From Sphingomonas sp. JC676 (lineage in GTDB: Bacteria; Pseudomonadota; Alphaproteobacteria; Sphingomonadales; Sphingomonadaceae): a DNA stretch of 64,000 nt. Below are positions 34,084 through 42,635 of the stretch, in pieces (the first letter of the stretch is position 1; the number at the start of each line of letters is the position of its first letter). The DNA is taken from contig NZ_JACTGR010000001.1 of NCBI RefSeq assembly GCF_014489075.1, positions 1,426,001 to 1,490,000 on the forward strand, read 5' to 3'. The notes under the pieces were generated by a model. That model was not told the origin of the DNA, made no database searches, and saw only the letters and a list, made by a program, of their open reading frames with translations. The position numbers and the translations under genes were made by a program.

Positions 34084-34944
34084 ATGGCCAAGTTCGTGAA
34101 GTCCGTGCCGATCCTCGGGCGGATTAGGGTTCGCAACGCGTTTGCGAGCGCATTTGCGATATGCATGTTGTCGGTGCATCCGGCGGCGGCGCAGGACTCG
34201 CCGAAACCGGGTTTTCGCCAGCCCGATCCCGTCGATTTCGAGCATGACGCTCCGGGTTTCGTATCGATATTCGACGGCAAGACGTTGCGCGACTGGGATG
34301 GCGACAGCCGGGCCTGGCGCGTCGAGGACGGCGCGATCGTCGGCCAGTCGAGCGCCGAAAAACCTGTCAGCAATTCCTACATCGTCTATCGCGGCATGAT
34401 CGCCAAGGATTTCGACCTCAAGTTCGAGATCAAGGTCGAACAAGGCGGCGGTTCGGGGTTTCAGTATCGCAGCCAGACGGGCCTTCCCTGGGATCGAAAG
34501 GCGCGCCCGGATGAGCCGCCCTATAATCTCGATCGCATGATGAGCGGCCCGCAGGCGGACTTCTGGTTTCCGGTGCAACCGTCTGTCGAGCGCTACACCG
34601 GGCAGTTCTACTCGGAGAACAGCCCGCTCGGCGTTCTCGCCTGGCGGGGACAGGTGACGCAATCCGAACCGGGCACCTTCAAGCGACTGCTCGGGACCAT
34701 CGGCGATCTCGAACCCCTGGGCGGCTATGTGAAGACGAACGACTGGAACCAGTATGAGGTCATCGCGCGCGGCGGCGTCTTCATCCATATCATCAACGGC
34801 CACGTGATGTCGGTTCTGGTCGATGACGACCCCAAGTCGATCAACAACCAGGCGGGAAAGTTCGGCATCGAGCTCGAAGGGATTCCGTCGAAGGTCTCGG
34901 TCCGGCGCATTCGGGTAAGGTCGTTCGATCGGCCCCAGCGATAG
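34084..34944 (+). CDS. DUF1080 (3-keto-disaccharide hydrolase-like) exported protein
   Basis: A 286-residue protein with a signal peptide ending near HPAAAQ and a concanavalin-like DUF1080 domain: FVSIFDGKTLRDWDGDSRAWRVEDGAIVGQS, FEIKVEQGGGSGFQYRS and, near the end, NQAGKFGIELEGIPSKVSVRRIRVR. Members act on 3-keto-glycosides or are carbohydrate-binding; the exact substrate here is unknown. AAGGGGA lies four bases before the ATG at 34084. It follows the halogenase-like gene by 26 bases and may share its transcript. Confidence 0.85.
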   Translation: MAKFVKSVPILGRIRVRNAFASAFAICMLSVHPAAAQDSPKPGFRQPDPVDFEHDAPGFVSIFDGKTLRDWDGDSRAWRVEDGAIVGQSSAEKPVSNSYIVYRGMIAKDFDLKFEIKVEQGGGSGFQYRSQTGLPWDRKARPDEPPYNLDRMMSGPQADFWFPVQPSVERYTGQFYSENSPLGVLAWRGQVTQSEPGTFKRLLGTIGDLEPLGGYVKTNDWNQYEVIARGGVFIHIINGHVMSVLVDDDPKSINNQAGKFGIELEGIPSKVSVRRIRVRSFDRPQR

Positions 34945-34980
34945 CCGCCAACGCCGAACACGGGCGATTCCGGCATCCGG

Positions 34981-35022
34981 TTGACCAGCGGATATACGAA
35001 CCATATACGGTTCGTATATCCG
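34981..35022 (+). promoter_or_regulatory. promoter with embedded perfect palindrome before parD-like/map
   Basis: A -35 TTGACC (34981-34986) and -10 TATACG (35004-35009) are 17 bases apart. The perfect 14-base arms CGGATATACGAACC (34989-35002) and GGTTCGTATATCCG (35009-35022) flank ATATAC and cover the -10. Such a site is well placed for repression by the ParD-like protein made just downstream (inference). Confidence 0.75.
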
Positions 35023-35041
35023 CCAGCTGGAAAGGCCGCTT

Positions 35042-35248
35042 ATGGGCATCGTGAAAATCGACGACGATCTGCATGAGGAGGCCCGTCGGGCCAGCACCGT
35101 CATGTGCCGGTCCATCAACGCGCAGGCTGAGTTCTGGATGACGATCGGCATGCTCGCCGAAGCCAATCCTACCCTGTCCTTCAACCAGATCGTGAAGATG
35201 CAGTTTGCCGCGGCGCATGTGCGCCTCGCGGAACCTGCGGCCGCCTGA
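35042..35248 (+). CDS. ParD-like antitoxin-type protein upstream of map
   Basis: A 68-residue protein beginning GIVKIDDDLHEEARRASTVMCRSINAQAEFWMTIGMLAEANP, the ribbon-helix-helix pattern of the ParD-like family. GGAAAGG lies six bases before the ATG. One base separates its stop from the methionine aminopeptidase ATG, so the pair is translationally coupled. No ParE-type toxin is present. I know ParD-like genes next to map from other proteobacteria; here the palindromic promoter suggests autoregulation of the pair. Confidence 0.85.
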   Translation: MGIVKIDDDLHEEARRASTVMCRSINAQAEFWMTIGMLAEANPTLSFNQIVKMQFAAAHVRLAEPAAA

Positions 35249-35249
35249 C

Positions 35250-36029
35250 ATGGTGAAGACCCCGGACGAACTGTTGCTCATGCAGGTGTCGGGCAAGATG
35301 CTCGCATCGGTCTTCGAGATGCTCGACGGGCAGGAACTCGCCGGCATGTCGACGATGCAGGTCAACGATCTGGTCGACCGCTTCATCACCATGGACCTTG
35401 CCGCCCGTCCGGCGAGCAAGGGGCAATATGGTTTCAAATACGTCCTGAACTGCTCGATCAATCATGTCGTCTGCCACGGCGTGCCCGACGCGGGCGAGAT
35501 CATCCGCGACGGCGACATCATCAACCTCGACATCACGCTCGAAAAGAACGGTTTCATCGCGGATTCGAGCAAGACCTATCTGGTCGGCAATGTCCCGCCC
35601 GCCGCGCGGCGGCTCGTGCGGGTCGCCCAGGAGGCGATGTGGAAGGGCATCAGGCAGGTGCGGCCCGGAGCGCATCTGGGGGACATCGGCTTCGCGATCG
35701 AGCGGCATGCCAAGAAGAATGGCTATTCGGTCGTGCGGGAATATTGCGGGCATGGCATCGGCCGGGAGATGCACGAGGAACCGGCAGTGCTCAACTTCGG
35801 ACGGCCGGGAACGGGCATGAAGCTGCGCGAGGGCATGGTCTTCACCATCGAGCCGATGGTCAACCAGGGCACGCGGAAAGTATCGACCGAGAGCGACGGA
35901 TGGACCGTCGTGACCAACGACCGCAAGCTCTCCGCTCAATTCGAGCATACGGTCGCGGTCACGAGGACTGGTGTCGATGTCCTGACCCTGCGCCACGACG
36001 AGATGCCGATGCTCGAGCGCAGGGCATGA
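35250..36029 (+). CDS. map: type I methionyl aminopeptidase
   Basis: A 259-residue dinuclear-metal enzyme that removes the initiator methionine from new proteins. The five metal ligands are visible in order: NLDITL, DSSKTY, GHGIGREMHEEP, FTIEPM and FEHTVAV; the substrate-site histidine is in CSINHVVCHGVPD. Length is normal. It is preceded by a ParD-like gene with one base between them. Whether it is the only map in the genome cannot be told from this window; linked ParD-like/map pairs may be second, regulated copies. Confidence 0.95.
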   Translation: MVKTPDELLLMQVSGKMLASVFEMLDGQELAGMSTMQVNDLVDRFITMDLAARPASKGQYGFKYVLNCSINHVVCHGVPDAGEIIRDGDIINLDITLEKNGFIADSSKTYLVGNVPPAARRLVRVAQEAMWKGIRQVRPGAHLGDIGFAIERHAKKNGYSVVREYCGHGIGREMHEEPAVLNFGRPGTGMKLREGMVFTIEPMVNQGTRKVSTESDGWTVVTNDRKLSAQFEHTVAVTRTGVDVLTLRHDEMPMLERRA

Positions 36030-36072
36030 CGGCCTGATATTCGCTTCCGGACATTCCCGCGGCTAGCTCGCC

Positions 36073-37281
36073 TTACAGCGCCCAGTCCACCTGTAGCCAG
36101 AACTTGTCGGTATCCGTCGCGAACTTGTCCGCCTTGTAGTGCGCATAGCGGGCGGAGAGCGTGGTGTGGCCTTCCTTGAGGCTGGCGAGCAGATCGACCT
36201 CGTCGCCATAATGCTGGCTCAACCGGTCGCTGTCGAAGCGGTGATAGCTGGCGGACAGGTTTATCGCGTCGATCGGACCGGCCTTCTTCCAGCCATAGCC
36301 GAGCGTGCCGTACAGATCGTGCAGCCCGTTGGGCGGCGTGGTGCCGAACTTGCCGGCCCAGCCGTTGAACCGGAAATAGGAGGCGAGCGGCGTCTGGACG
36401 CTGGTGAGCGCCACGCCCTTGTCGGCGCCGAGCACCTCATAGCCGGCGGTTGCGGTCAGCGCCTTGGCGGTGAGCGTCGCTTCGCCGAGCCAGTAATCGG
36501 CCGAATAGTCGTTCGGATTGCGGTGATAGTCGCTCTGCCGCGCCCAGCTCGCGATATAGCCGAGCTTCAGATCCTTGCCGATCGGCGTGCTGCCCGCGAA
36601 GCGCGCGCCATAGGTCTGGCTCGACAGGCGGAAGCCCTGCACCGCGGCTTCGTCCTGGTCGATCAGATAGGCGAAGCCGGTCAGCGTGCCGATCTTGGTT
36701 CCGTAATTGACCAATGCGAAGACATTGTCGCCATCGATGGCGGTCGGGCGCGCGCCGGTGCCGTTGCGCCCGTTGATGGTGCGATCACTCCACGCATAGG
36801 TGATATCGGCGCTCAACCCCTTGGGCTTGCCCCATTGCAGCCGCACCGCATCGAAGGTCTGCTCGTTCTGGCGCCAGGCGGCCGGCCCGACGAAACGCTG
36901 GTCGGCAAGCTCGAGCCGCTGGCGGCCCGCGGTCAGCCCCAGGCCGTTTTTGCCGGCATAGCGGATCTGCGCGCGGTTGAGTTCGGCATTGGGCGGATCG
37001 ACCACCAGCGGGTAGGCGATCTTGCCGTTAGTGCCGTCATTATACTGATCGACCAGCACGACATTGGTCTCGCCTTCGACCAGCGCCGACCATTCGCCCA
37101 TCGTGGCGATCACGCCGGGGCGGAGGCGCAACGTCACCGCCCCGGCATTCTTGTTCAGGCCGTCCTGGTCGACCAGCTCGTAGCGCAGCCGCGCATCGGC
37201 GATCGGCTTGAAGGTAATGTCCTGGGCCTGGGCGGTGCCGCACGTCGCCAGCCCCGCCGTCACGGCGAGCAGATACTTCAT
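36073..37281 (-). CDS. outer-membrane porin (alginate-export-like beta-barrel)
   Basis: A 402-residue exported protein with a clean signal peptide (MKYLLAVTAGLATCGTAQAQ) and alternating amphipathic strands throughout. ADARLRYELVDQDG, TLRLRPGVIATMGEWSALVEGE and YAGKNGLGLTAGRQRLELADQRFVG are the pattern of AlgE/alginate-export-type barrels. The C terminus (FWLQVDWAL) suits barrel assembly recognition. The transported substrate is unknown. Next upstream on the same strand is a CPA2 antiporter, 84 bases away, possibly co-transcribed. Confidence 0.78.
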   Translation of the reverse strand: MKYLLAVTAGLATCGTAQAQDITFKPIADARLRYELVDQDGLNKNAGAVTLRLRPGVIATMGEWSALVEGETNVVLVDQYNDGTNGKIAYPLVVDPPNAELNRAQIRYAGKNGLGLTAGRQRLELADQRFVGPAAWRQNEQTFDAVRLQWGKPKGLSADITYAWSDRTINGRNGTGARPTAIDGDNVFALVNYGTKIGTLTGFAYLIDQDEAAVQGFRLSSQTYGARFAGSTPIGKDLKLGYIASWARQSDYHRNPNDYSADYWLGEATLTAKALTATAGYEVLGADKGVALTSVQTPLASYFRFNGWAGKFGTTPPNGLHDLYGTLGYGWKKAGPIDAINLSASYHRFDSDRLSQHYGDEVDLLASLKEGHTTLSARYAHYKADKFATDTDKFWLQVDWAL

Positions 37282-37365
37282 CGAATGTCTCCGGAAAATT
37301 GGCTCGTCGCGTCGCAATCGGGGAGGAAAGCGTGGACGCGACGAGCCCAGGAGGGTGGTCGGAGT

Positions 37366-38739
37366 TCAGACCGCGCCGGCGGCCATGCTGCCGGGGACGG
37401 CGCCGAGTTCGCCGGTCTGGCGCGCCTTGCGGCCATAGACGAACTCGAACAGCGGGGTCGCCATCACCGTGGTGACGATCGCCATCAGCACCAGCATCGA
37501 GAAGAGCGTGGGTCCGATGATGCCCTTCTGCAGGCCGATATTGATGATGATCAGCTCCATCAGCCCGCGCGAGTTCATCAGCGCGCCGATGCCGAGCGCA
37601 GTGCGGTTATCCTCGCCCGCAAGCCGCGCCGCCGCCCAGCAGGCGCCGAACTTGGCGAGGATCGAGGCGATGAGGATGCCGAGCGCGATCAGCAGCAGCG
37701 GGATCGAATTCACCATGTCGAGTCGGGTGTTGAGGCCCGAATAGGTGAAGAACATCGGCAGCAGCAGGACAACCGCGAGCGGCTCGACCTTCTTCTTCAG
37801 CTCCTGAACGAACAGGCCGCGCGGCATCACCGAGCCGAGCAGGAAACCGCCGAAGATCGCATGGATGCCGATCGCGTCCATCAGGAAGGCCGAAAGGCAG
37901 AACAGCATGATCGTGACGGCGAGCACGCCGGTTGTCATCTCGCCCTTTTCCTCGACCATCCGGCCGAGCGGGGCGAGCAGCTTGCGGCCGAAGAACAGCA
38001 TGAAGCCGGCATAGAGGAGCCCGCCACCGATCGCGATCACCGCAATGCCGGGGCCGCCGCCAAAGGTCGCAAGCACGACCGCCAGCACGCACCAGGAAGT
38101 GGCGTCGTCGAACGCGCCCGCAGTGAGCGAAAGCGTGCCGAGCGAGGTGTTCGAAAGCCCGCGCTCGTTGATGATGCGCGCGAGCATCGGGAAGGCGGTC
38201 AGCGCAATGCACGCACCCATGAAGAGCGTTGCATTGGACTGGCTGATCCCGGGCGCGAACAGCCCCGGCACGGTCAGCAGGAACGGCGTGATCGCCACCG
38301 CGATCAGGAACGGCGCGATGATCCCGGCCATCGAGACGCCGAACGCGCTCTTGCCCTTGCTCTTGAAGTGATCGAGCTGGAGCGTGGTGCCGACCAGGAA
38401 CATGTAAAGCCCCACGCCGAGCTGCGCGCCCGCATAGAGGACGTTCTTGGTCTCTTTGGGGAAGATCGCCAACTGGATGTCGGGGAAGAGCAGCCCGAGC
38501 AGCGACGGCCCGAGCACGACGCCAGCGATCATCTCGCCGACGACCTGGGGCTGGCCGAGGAATTTCTGGCCCAGCCAGCCGACGACGCGGCAAGCGAGGA
38601 TGATCACCGCGAGCTGCAGGAAGAAGTGGATACTGAAATCGCCCGGGGCGAAGCTCTTGGCGGCGTTCACCGCCGGGCCGTGTGGCCCCAATACGTCGGT
38701 CAGGACGCGGATGGCGTCGTTAAGCAGATCAGTCAGCAC
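37366..38739 (-). CDS. CPA2-family cation:proton antiporter
   Basis: A 457-residue inner-membrane protein with about 12-13 helices. GQPQVVGEMIAGVVLGPSLLG, the AFDDATSWCVLAV helix with the conserved aspartate pair, and GIHAIFGGFLLGSVMP are the conserved blocks of Kef/NapA-type exchangers. The protein ends after the transmembrane domain, so there is no cytosolic TrkA-N/RCK regulatory domain as in KefB/KefC. It probably exchanges Na+ or K+ for protons. It is divergent from the Phd/PIN toxin-antitoxin pair. Confidence 0.88.
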   Translation of the reverse strand: MLTDLLNDAIRVLTDVLGPHGPAVNAAKSFAPGDFSIHFFLQLAVIILACRVVGWLGQKFLGQPQVVGEMIAGVVLGPSLLGLLFPDIQLAIFPKETKNVLYAGAQLGVGLYMFLVGTTLQLDHFKSKGKSAFGVSMAGIIAPFLIAVAITPFLLTVPGLFAPGISQSNATLFMGACIALTAFPMLARIINERGLSNTSLGTLSLTAGAFDDATSWCVLAVVLATFGGGPGIAVIAIGGGLLYAGFMLFFGRKLLAPLGRMVEEKGEMTTGVLAVTIMLFCLSAFLMDAIGIHAIFGGFLLGSVMPRGLFVQELKKKVEPLAVVLLLPMFFTYSGLNTRLDMVNSIPLLLIALGILIASILAKFGACWAAARLAGEDNRTALGIGALMNSRGLMELIIINIGLQKGIIGPTLFSMLVLMAIVTTVMATPLFEFVYGRKARQTGELGAVPGSMAAGAV

Positions 38740-38876
38740 TGCATTCTCCCCCTCAATTCACGTCGCATCGTTGCGCGATCTGCGTCGAGGGAGCCCAGTT
38801 CGGGTATCGGGCGCAATCCGAAATTGCAGCGACTTGGCGCTCCGCGCGCACTTTTTCGCGAATGGCGAACGAAATG

Positions 38877-38938
38877 TTGCCAAGGCGCCACAAGGTAGTA
38901 ACATACCTACACGCCAACGCTGTCAATTGTAGGTATGT
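38877..38938 (+). promoter_or_regulatory. toxin-antitoxin promoter and operator
   Basis: A -35 TTGCCA (38877-38882) and -10 TAACAT (38899-38904) with 16-base spacing precede the antitoxin. Arms ACATACCTAC (38901-38910) and GTAGGTATGT (38929-38938) form a perfect inverted repeat with an 18-base gap, the left arm overlapping the -10. A further GTAGG directly follows. The layout fits autorepression by a Phd-type antitoxin. Confidence 0.65.
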
Positions 38939-38947
38939 AGGTTCGAT

Positions 38948-39193
38948 ATGAAGGTGATTAGCAGCCGCGATCTGAACCAGGATGTGAGCAGCGCGAAGCG
39001 CGCCGCGCGACTCGAACCGGTGTTCGTCACCGATCGCGGCAAGCCCACCCATGTGCTGATGAGCATCGAAACCTTCCGCCAATTGACCGGCCATGGCGAG
39101 ACGATCGTCGACCTGTTGGCGATGCCCTCCTCCGCCGAAATCGACATGGAGGCGGCGCGCGCGGGCGGCGCGTGGGACCGGAGCGCCAGCTGA
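38948..39193 (+). CDS. Phd/YefM-family antitoxin
   Basis: An 81-residue protein with the Phd fold: VISSRDLNQDVSSAKRAARLEPVFVTDRGKPTHVLMSIETFRQL, then a flexible acidic C-terminal part that would wrap the toxin. It probably binds the inverted repeat just upstream and neutralises the PIN toxin. Its TGA overlaps the toxin ATG (TGATG), the usual coupling. Confidence 0.9.
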   Translation: MKVISSRDLNQDVSSAKRAARLEPVFVTDRGKPTHVLMSIETFRQLTGHGETIVDLLAMPSSAEIDMEAARAGGAWDRSAS

Positions 39194-39690
39194 TGTACCT
39201 GCTCGATACCGGCGTGGTGCTCGAACTGCGCAAGGCCAAGGCCGGACGCACCGATCCCGGTCTGGCGAGCTGGGCGGCGGGCGTCCCGCGGCAGAGCCTG
39301 TTCCTCTCCGCGCTCTCGCTCCTCGAGATCGACACCGGTACCGCCGCGCTCGAGCACAAGGACAAGGCGGCCGGCGCGGGGCTCCGCGCCTGGATCGACG
39401 GGCAGCTGATGCCGGCGTTCGAAGGACGCATCCTGTCGATCGACAGCATTGTGGTGCGCCGGCGCGGGCAGCTGGCTTATCCGAATGCCCGCGACGGATT
39501 GCTCGCCGCAACGGCGCTGGAACATGGGCTGACCTTGGTGACGCGTACCCCCGCCGCGTTCAAGGTCGGCCGGGTCAAGGTCTTCAATCCCTGGGGCTAT
39601 GCGCCCGACGCGTTCGACGAGGAAGCCGATTGGGGACAGGCGGCACGCACCGGCCCGCTATGGCTCAAGAACCTGTTCGTCAGAACCTAG
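39193..39690 (+). CDS. PIN-domain toxin (VapC/FitB-like)
   Basis: A 165-residue PIN ribonuclease. The acidic active-site residues lie in YLLDTGVVLEL (aspartate near residue 5), SLLEIDTG (glutamate) and ARDGLLAATALEHGLTLVTR (aspartate near residue 103); NPWG follows as in FitB-type proteins. About 25 residues beyond the usual end (DAFDEEADWGQAARTGPLW...) are an unusual C-terminal extension. Likely cleaves tRNA or other RNA when released from the antitoxin. The last 11 bases overlap the convergent membrane-protein gene. Confidence 0.88.
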   Translation: MYLLDTGVVLELRKAKAGRTDPGLASWAAGVPRQSLFLSALSLLEIDTGTAALEHKDKAAGAGLRAWIDGQLMPAFEGRILSIDSIVVRRRGQLAYPNARDGLLAATALEHGLTLVTRTPAAFKVGRVKVFNPWGYAPDAFDEEADWGQAARTGPLWLKNLFVRT

Positions 39691-40357
39691 CTTCGATGGG
39701 CTCCGGCGCAGGGTTCCGCGAAGGCATCAGCTTGAACGACAGGCCGGTGATCGTGCCGAGCACCACACCCGAAGCAACGCCACCGACGAGTCCGCGGAAC
39801 GCGATCTCCAGCGACCCCGGCTGCGCGCTGCCCACTGACGATGCGATATAGATGCAGGGCAGCGCCAGCCCCCAGCCGATCATATTGGCAAGGATCCACC
39901 AATGCGCCCTGTGTGCCACTCCGCGCAACACCAGCGCCTGAGCGGATCCGAACAACAGTCCGGTGGCAATTCCGAACGCCGCGGCGGTAAGCGCAGTCTG
40001 CATCAGGTTGAGCACCGGCGCGTCCGGCCCGTTCTCGAATCCGAATATCGAGGCCCAGGCGGCGAGGCCCCATCCCGCGACCGCGATCACGGTCGTCGCG
40101 ACAGTCCAGCGACCGGCGCTGATCGCCGAATAGGGGCGCTGCAGCGCCCAACCCTGAAGATAGCCCAGCACCAGGCCCTGAATCAGGCCGCTTCCGCCCT
40201 TTGCCACAAACATCAGGATTTGTGCGGTAAGGCCAATGGGCGCGGGATCGAAACGGTCGCAGGCGACCCACCACAAAGCGGCGCTGGCGATGCCCAGCAG
40301 TTCGCCAGCCGCGCAGGCCTCGATCCACCGCGTGAAGCTGTCATCCTGCTCCTGCAC
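39680..40357 (-). CDS. hypothetical multi-pass membrane protein
   Basis: A 225-residue protein with roughly six hydrophobic helices. It contains glycine-rich helices such as LIQGLVLGYLQGWALQR, which recur twice (LLFGSAQALVLRGVAHR), suggesting an internal duplication of a two-helix unit. The start is GTG at 40357 with GGGAG 11 bases upstream. I do not recognise a family. The last 11 bases overlap the PIN toxin gene tail to tail. The 170 bases upstream, to pccA, have no gene. Confidence 0.7.
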   Translation of the reverse strand: MQEQDDSFTRWIEACAAGELLGIASAALWWVACDRFDPAPIGLTAQILMFVAKGGSGLIQGLVLGYLQGWALQRPYSAISAGRWTVATTVIAVAGWGLAAWASIFGFENGPDAPVLNLMQTALTAAAFGIATGLLFGSAQALVLRGVAHRAHWWILANMIGWGLALPCIYIASSVGSAQPGSLEIAFRGLVGGVASGVVLGTITGLSFKLMPSRNPAPEPIEARF

Positions 40358-40528
40358 TTTTCTTACGCTCCCCCAGCCTCAGCCGATATCTGGCTGATAG
40401 ACGGCCCCCACCGTTACGCGACGCGATAATGGCGCCATTCCCCTGGCGGAGCAAACGCGAAACCGAGCGCGGTTGCAATCGCTGTTATTGGTCCAAATCG
40501 GCACTCGCCCCCACCGATCGACCGTGGA

Positions 40529-42508
40529 CTATTCGAATTCGAGGATCGCTGCGTCCACCGCCAGGCTGTCACCCGGGCCGAAATTGGCTGCCTTGACCGT
40601 GCCTGCGCGCTCGGCGCGAAGGATGTTCTCCATCTTCATCGCTTCGACCACCGCCAGCGGCTGGCCCGCCTCGACCTTGTCGCCGGGCGCGACGTGCAGG
40701 CGCGTGAGCAGGCCCGGCATCGGCGCGAGCAGGAACCGGCTCATGTCGGGCGGGATCTTCTCGATCATGTGGTAGCGATATTGCGCGATATGCGGCGGCA
40801 GCACTTCGACGAGGTGCGAGGCGCCGTGCGCCGTCAGCTTCCACGCGACGCCCTTGCGAGCCACACCAACACTCAGAGTCTCACCGTCGATCCGGGCGGT
40901 CAGGATCAGATTGTCGGGGCCCCATTCGCCCTCGATCTCAACGGTCTGTCCGTCTATCGAGACAGTCTCGCCGATATTCACTTCGAAGCGTTCGCCGTCG
41001 ATCAGCACCACACGCTGCTCGCTCACCGCGATCGGATCGGCGAGTTGGCCGGATATCCCGGCGGCGCGCTCGGCACGCTCGACATCGATCGTGGCGGCGA
41101 CCGCCGCCAGCTTGCGCTTGAGCGCGGCCGATGCCGGCGCGCCGTGGAAACCTTCGGGATATTCCTCGGCGATGAAACCGGTAGTGATCGCGCCCTCGCG
41201 GAAGCGCGGGTGCTGCATGATCGCCGACAGGAAGTCGATATTGTGGCCGATGCCGTCGATCCGGAAGCTGTCGAGGGCGACGATCTGCCTGTCGATCGCC
41301 TCTTCGCGGGTCGCGCCATGGGTGATCAGCTTGGCGATCATCGGATCGTAGAACATCGAGATTTCGCTGCCCTCCACCACGCCATCGTCGACACGGACGC
41401 CGTCCTCCGCCGACGGCGGTCGATACCGCACCAGCCGACCGGTGGAGGGCAGGAAACCGCGATAGGGGTCTTCGGCATAGACCCGGTTCTCGATTGCCCA
41501 GCCGTTGATCTTCACCTCGTCCTGCGTCAGCGGCAATTTCTCGCCCGCTGCGACCCGGATCATCAGTTCGACCAGGTCGAGCCCGGTAATTTCCTCGGTA
41601 ACAGGATGCTCCACCTGGAGCCGCGTGTTCATCTCGAGGAAGTAGAAGCTCTCGCCGGTCGTATCCGCGCCCGAGACGATCAGCTCGACCGTGCCCGCCG
41701 AATAATAGCCCACCGCCTGGGCCAATGCGACCGCCTGCTCGCCCATCGCCTTGCGCATCTTGGGCGTGACGAAGGGCGACGGCGCCTCTTCGACCACCTT
41801 CTGGTGGCGGCGCTGGATCGAGCATTCGCGCTCGTTGAGGTACAGGATGTTGCCGTGCTGGTCGCCGATCACCTGGATCTCGATATGGCGCGGACTCTCG
41901 ATGAACTTCTCGATGAAGACGCGGTCGTCGCCGAACGACGCCAGCCCCTCGCGCTTGGTCGCCTCGAACCCCTCGCGGACGTCCTGCTCCCCAAAAGCGA
42001 GCCGCATGCCCTTGCCGCCGCCGCCGGCCGACGCCTTCATCATCACGGGATAGCCGATCTCGGAGGCGATCTTCACCGCCTCATCGGTATCGGCGATCTC
42101 GCCCAGGAAACCGGGGACGACATTCACGCCCGCCGCCTTGGCCAGCTTCTTCGATTCGATCTTGTCGCCCATCGCGGCGATGGCGTTGGGCGGCGGGCCG
42201 ACAAAGGCGATCCCGGCCTCGGCACAAGCCTTGGCGAAGCTCTCGCGCTCGGAGAGGAAGCCATAGCCGGGATGGATGCAGTCCGCCCCGGTCTCCTTGG
42301 CGGCGAGCAGGATCAGATCGGCCTTGAGATAGCTCTCTGCAGCCGGCGCCGGCCCGAGCCGCACCGCCTCGTCGGCCATCAGCACATGCGGCGCGCGGGC
42401 ATCGGCATCCGAATAGACCGCGACGGTGGCGATCCCCATCTTCTTGGCGGTGCGCATCACCCGACAGGCGATCTCGCCGCGATTGGCGACCAGGATCTTC
42501 TTGAACAT
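40529..42508 (-). CDS. pccA: propionyl-CoA/acyl-CoA carboxylase, biotin-carrying alpha subunit
   Basis: A 659-residue subunit with biotin carboxylase (FKKILVANRGEIACRVMRTAKK; ATP-grasp loop KASAGGGGKGMR; FLEMNTRLQVEHPVTE), a linker (BT) domain, and a C-terminal biotinyl domain with the biotin-accepting lysine in VEAMKMEN near residue 620. It carboxylates biotin with bicarbonate and ATP for the PccB partner (48241-49767), making methylmalonyl-CoA. ATGs at 42511 and 42508 are both possible; AGAGG spacing favours the second. It is the distal gene of the propionate module. Confidence 0.95.
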   Translation of the reverse strand: MFKKILVANRGEIACRVMRTAKKMGIATVAVYSDADARAPHVLMADEAVRLGPAPAAESYLKADLILLAAKETGADCIHPGYGFLSERESFAKACAEAGIAFVGPPPNAIAAMGDKIESKKLAKAAGVNVVPGFLGEIADTDEAVKIASEIGYPVMMKASAGGGGKGMRLAFGEQDVREGFEATKREGLASFGDDRVFIEKFIESPRHIEIQVIGDQHGNILYLNERECSIQRRHQKVVEEAPSPFVTPKMRKAMGEQAVALAQAVGYYSAGTVELIVSGADTTGESFYFLEMNTRLQVEHPVTEEITGLDLVELMIRVAAGEKLPLTQDEVKINGWAIENRVYAEDPYRGFLPSTGRLVRYRPPSAEDGVRVDDGVVEGSEISMFYDPMIAKLITHGATREEAIDRQIVALDSFRIDGIGHNIDFLSAIMQHPRFREGAITTGFIAEEYPEGFHGAPASAALKRKLAAVAATIDVERAERAAGISGQLADPIAVSEQRVVLIDGERFEVNIGETVSIDGQTVEIEGEWGPDNLILTARIDGETLSVGVARKGVAWKLTAHGASHLVEVLPPHIAQYRYHMIEKIPPDMSRFLLAPMPGLLTRLHVAPGDKVEAGQPLAVVEAMKMENILRAERAGTVKAANFGPGDSLAVDAAILEFE

Positions 42509-42530
42509 CATGCCTCTCGCACTTCTTCTT

Positions 42531-42622
42531 CGTCACCCTGAACTTGTTTCAGGGTCCACCGCGCAACAGGCGCGGACGGCGCAGCAGGAAAGATGGATGC
42601 TGAAACAGGTTCAGCATGACGG
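42531..42622. repeat. REP-like inverted pair, copy 3 (divergent type)
   Basis: The left unit (42531-42560) begins CGTCACCCTGAACTTG and ends CAGGGTCCACC; the right unit (42595-42622) reads back as GCTGAAACAGG...TCAGCATGACGG. The outer GTCA/TGAC and inner CTTGT/ACAGG elements match the other three pairs, but the stem sequence differs. It lies between pccA and the small membrane gene. Confidence 0.75.
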
Positions 42623-42635
42623 ATGCTGGAAACGC

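Noticed and set aside
36139-38898. A 919-residue open frame on the plus strand
   Set aside because: It lies antisense to the porin and the CPA2 antiporter, whose frames have signal peptide, helices and family motifs; the plus-strand translation is low-complexity and without recognisable motifs, as expected for high-GC shadow frames.
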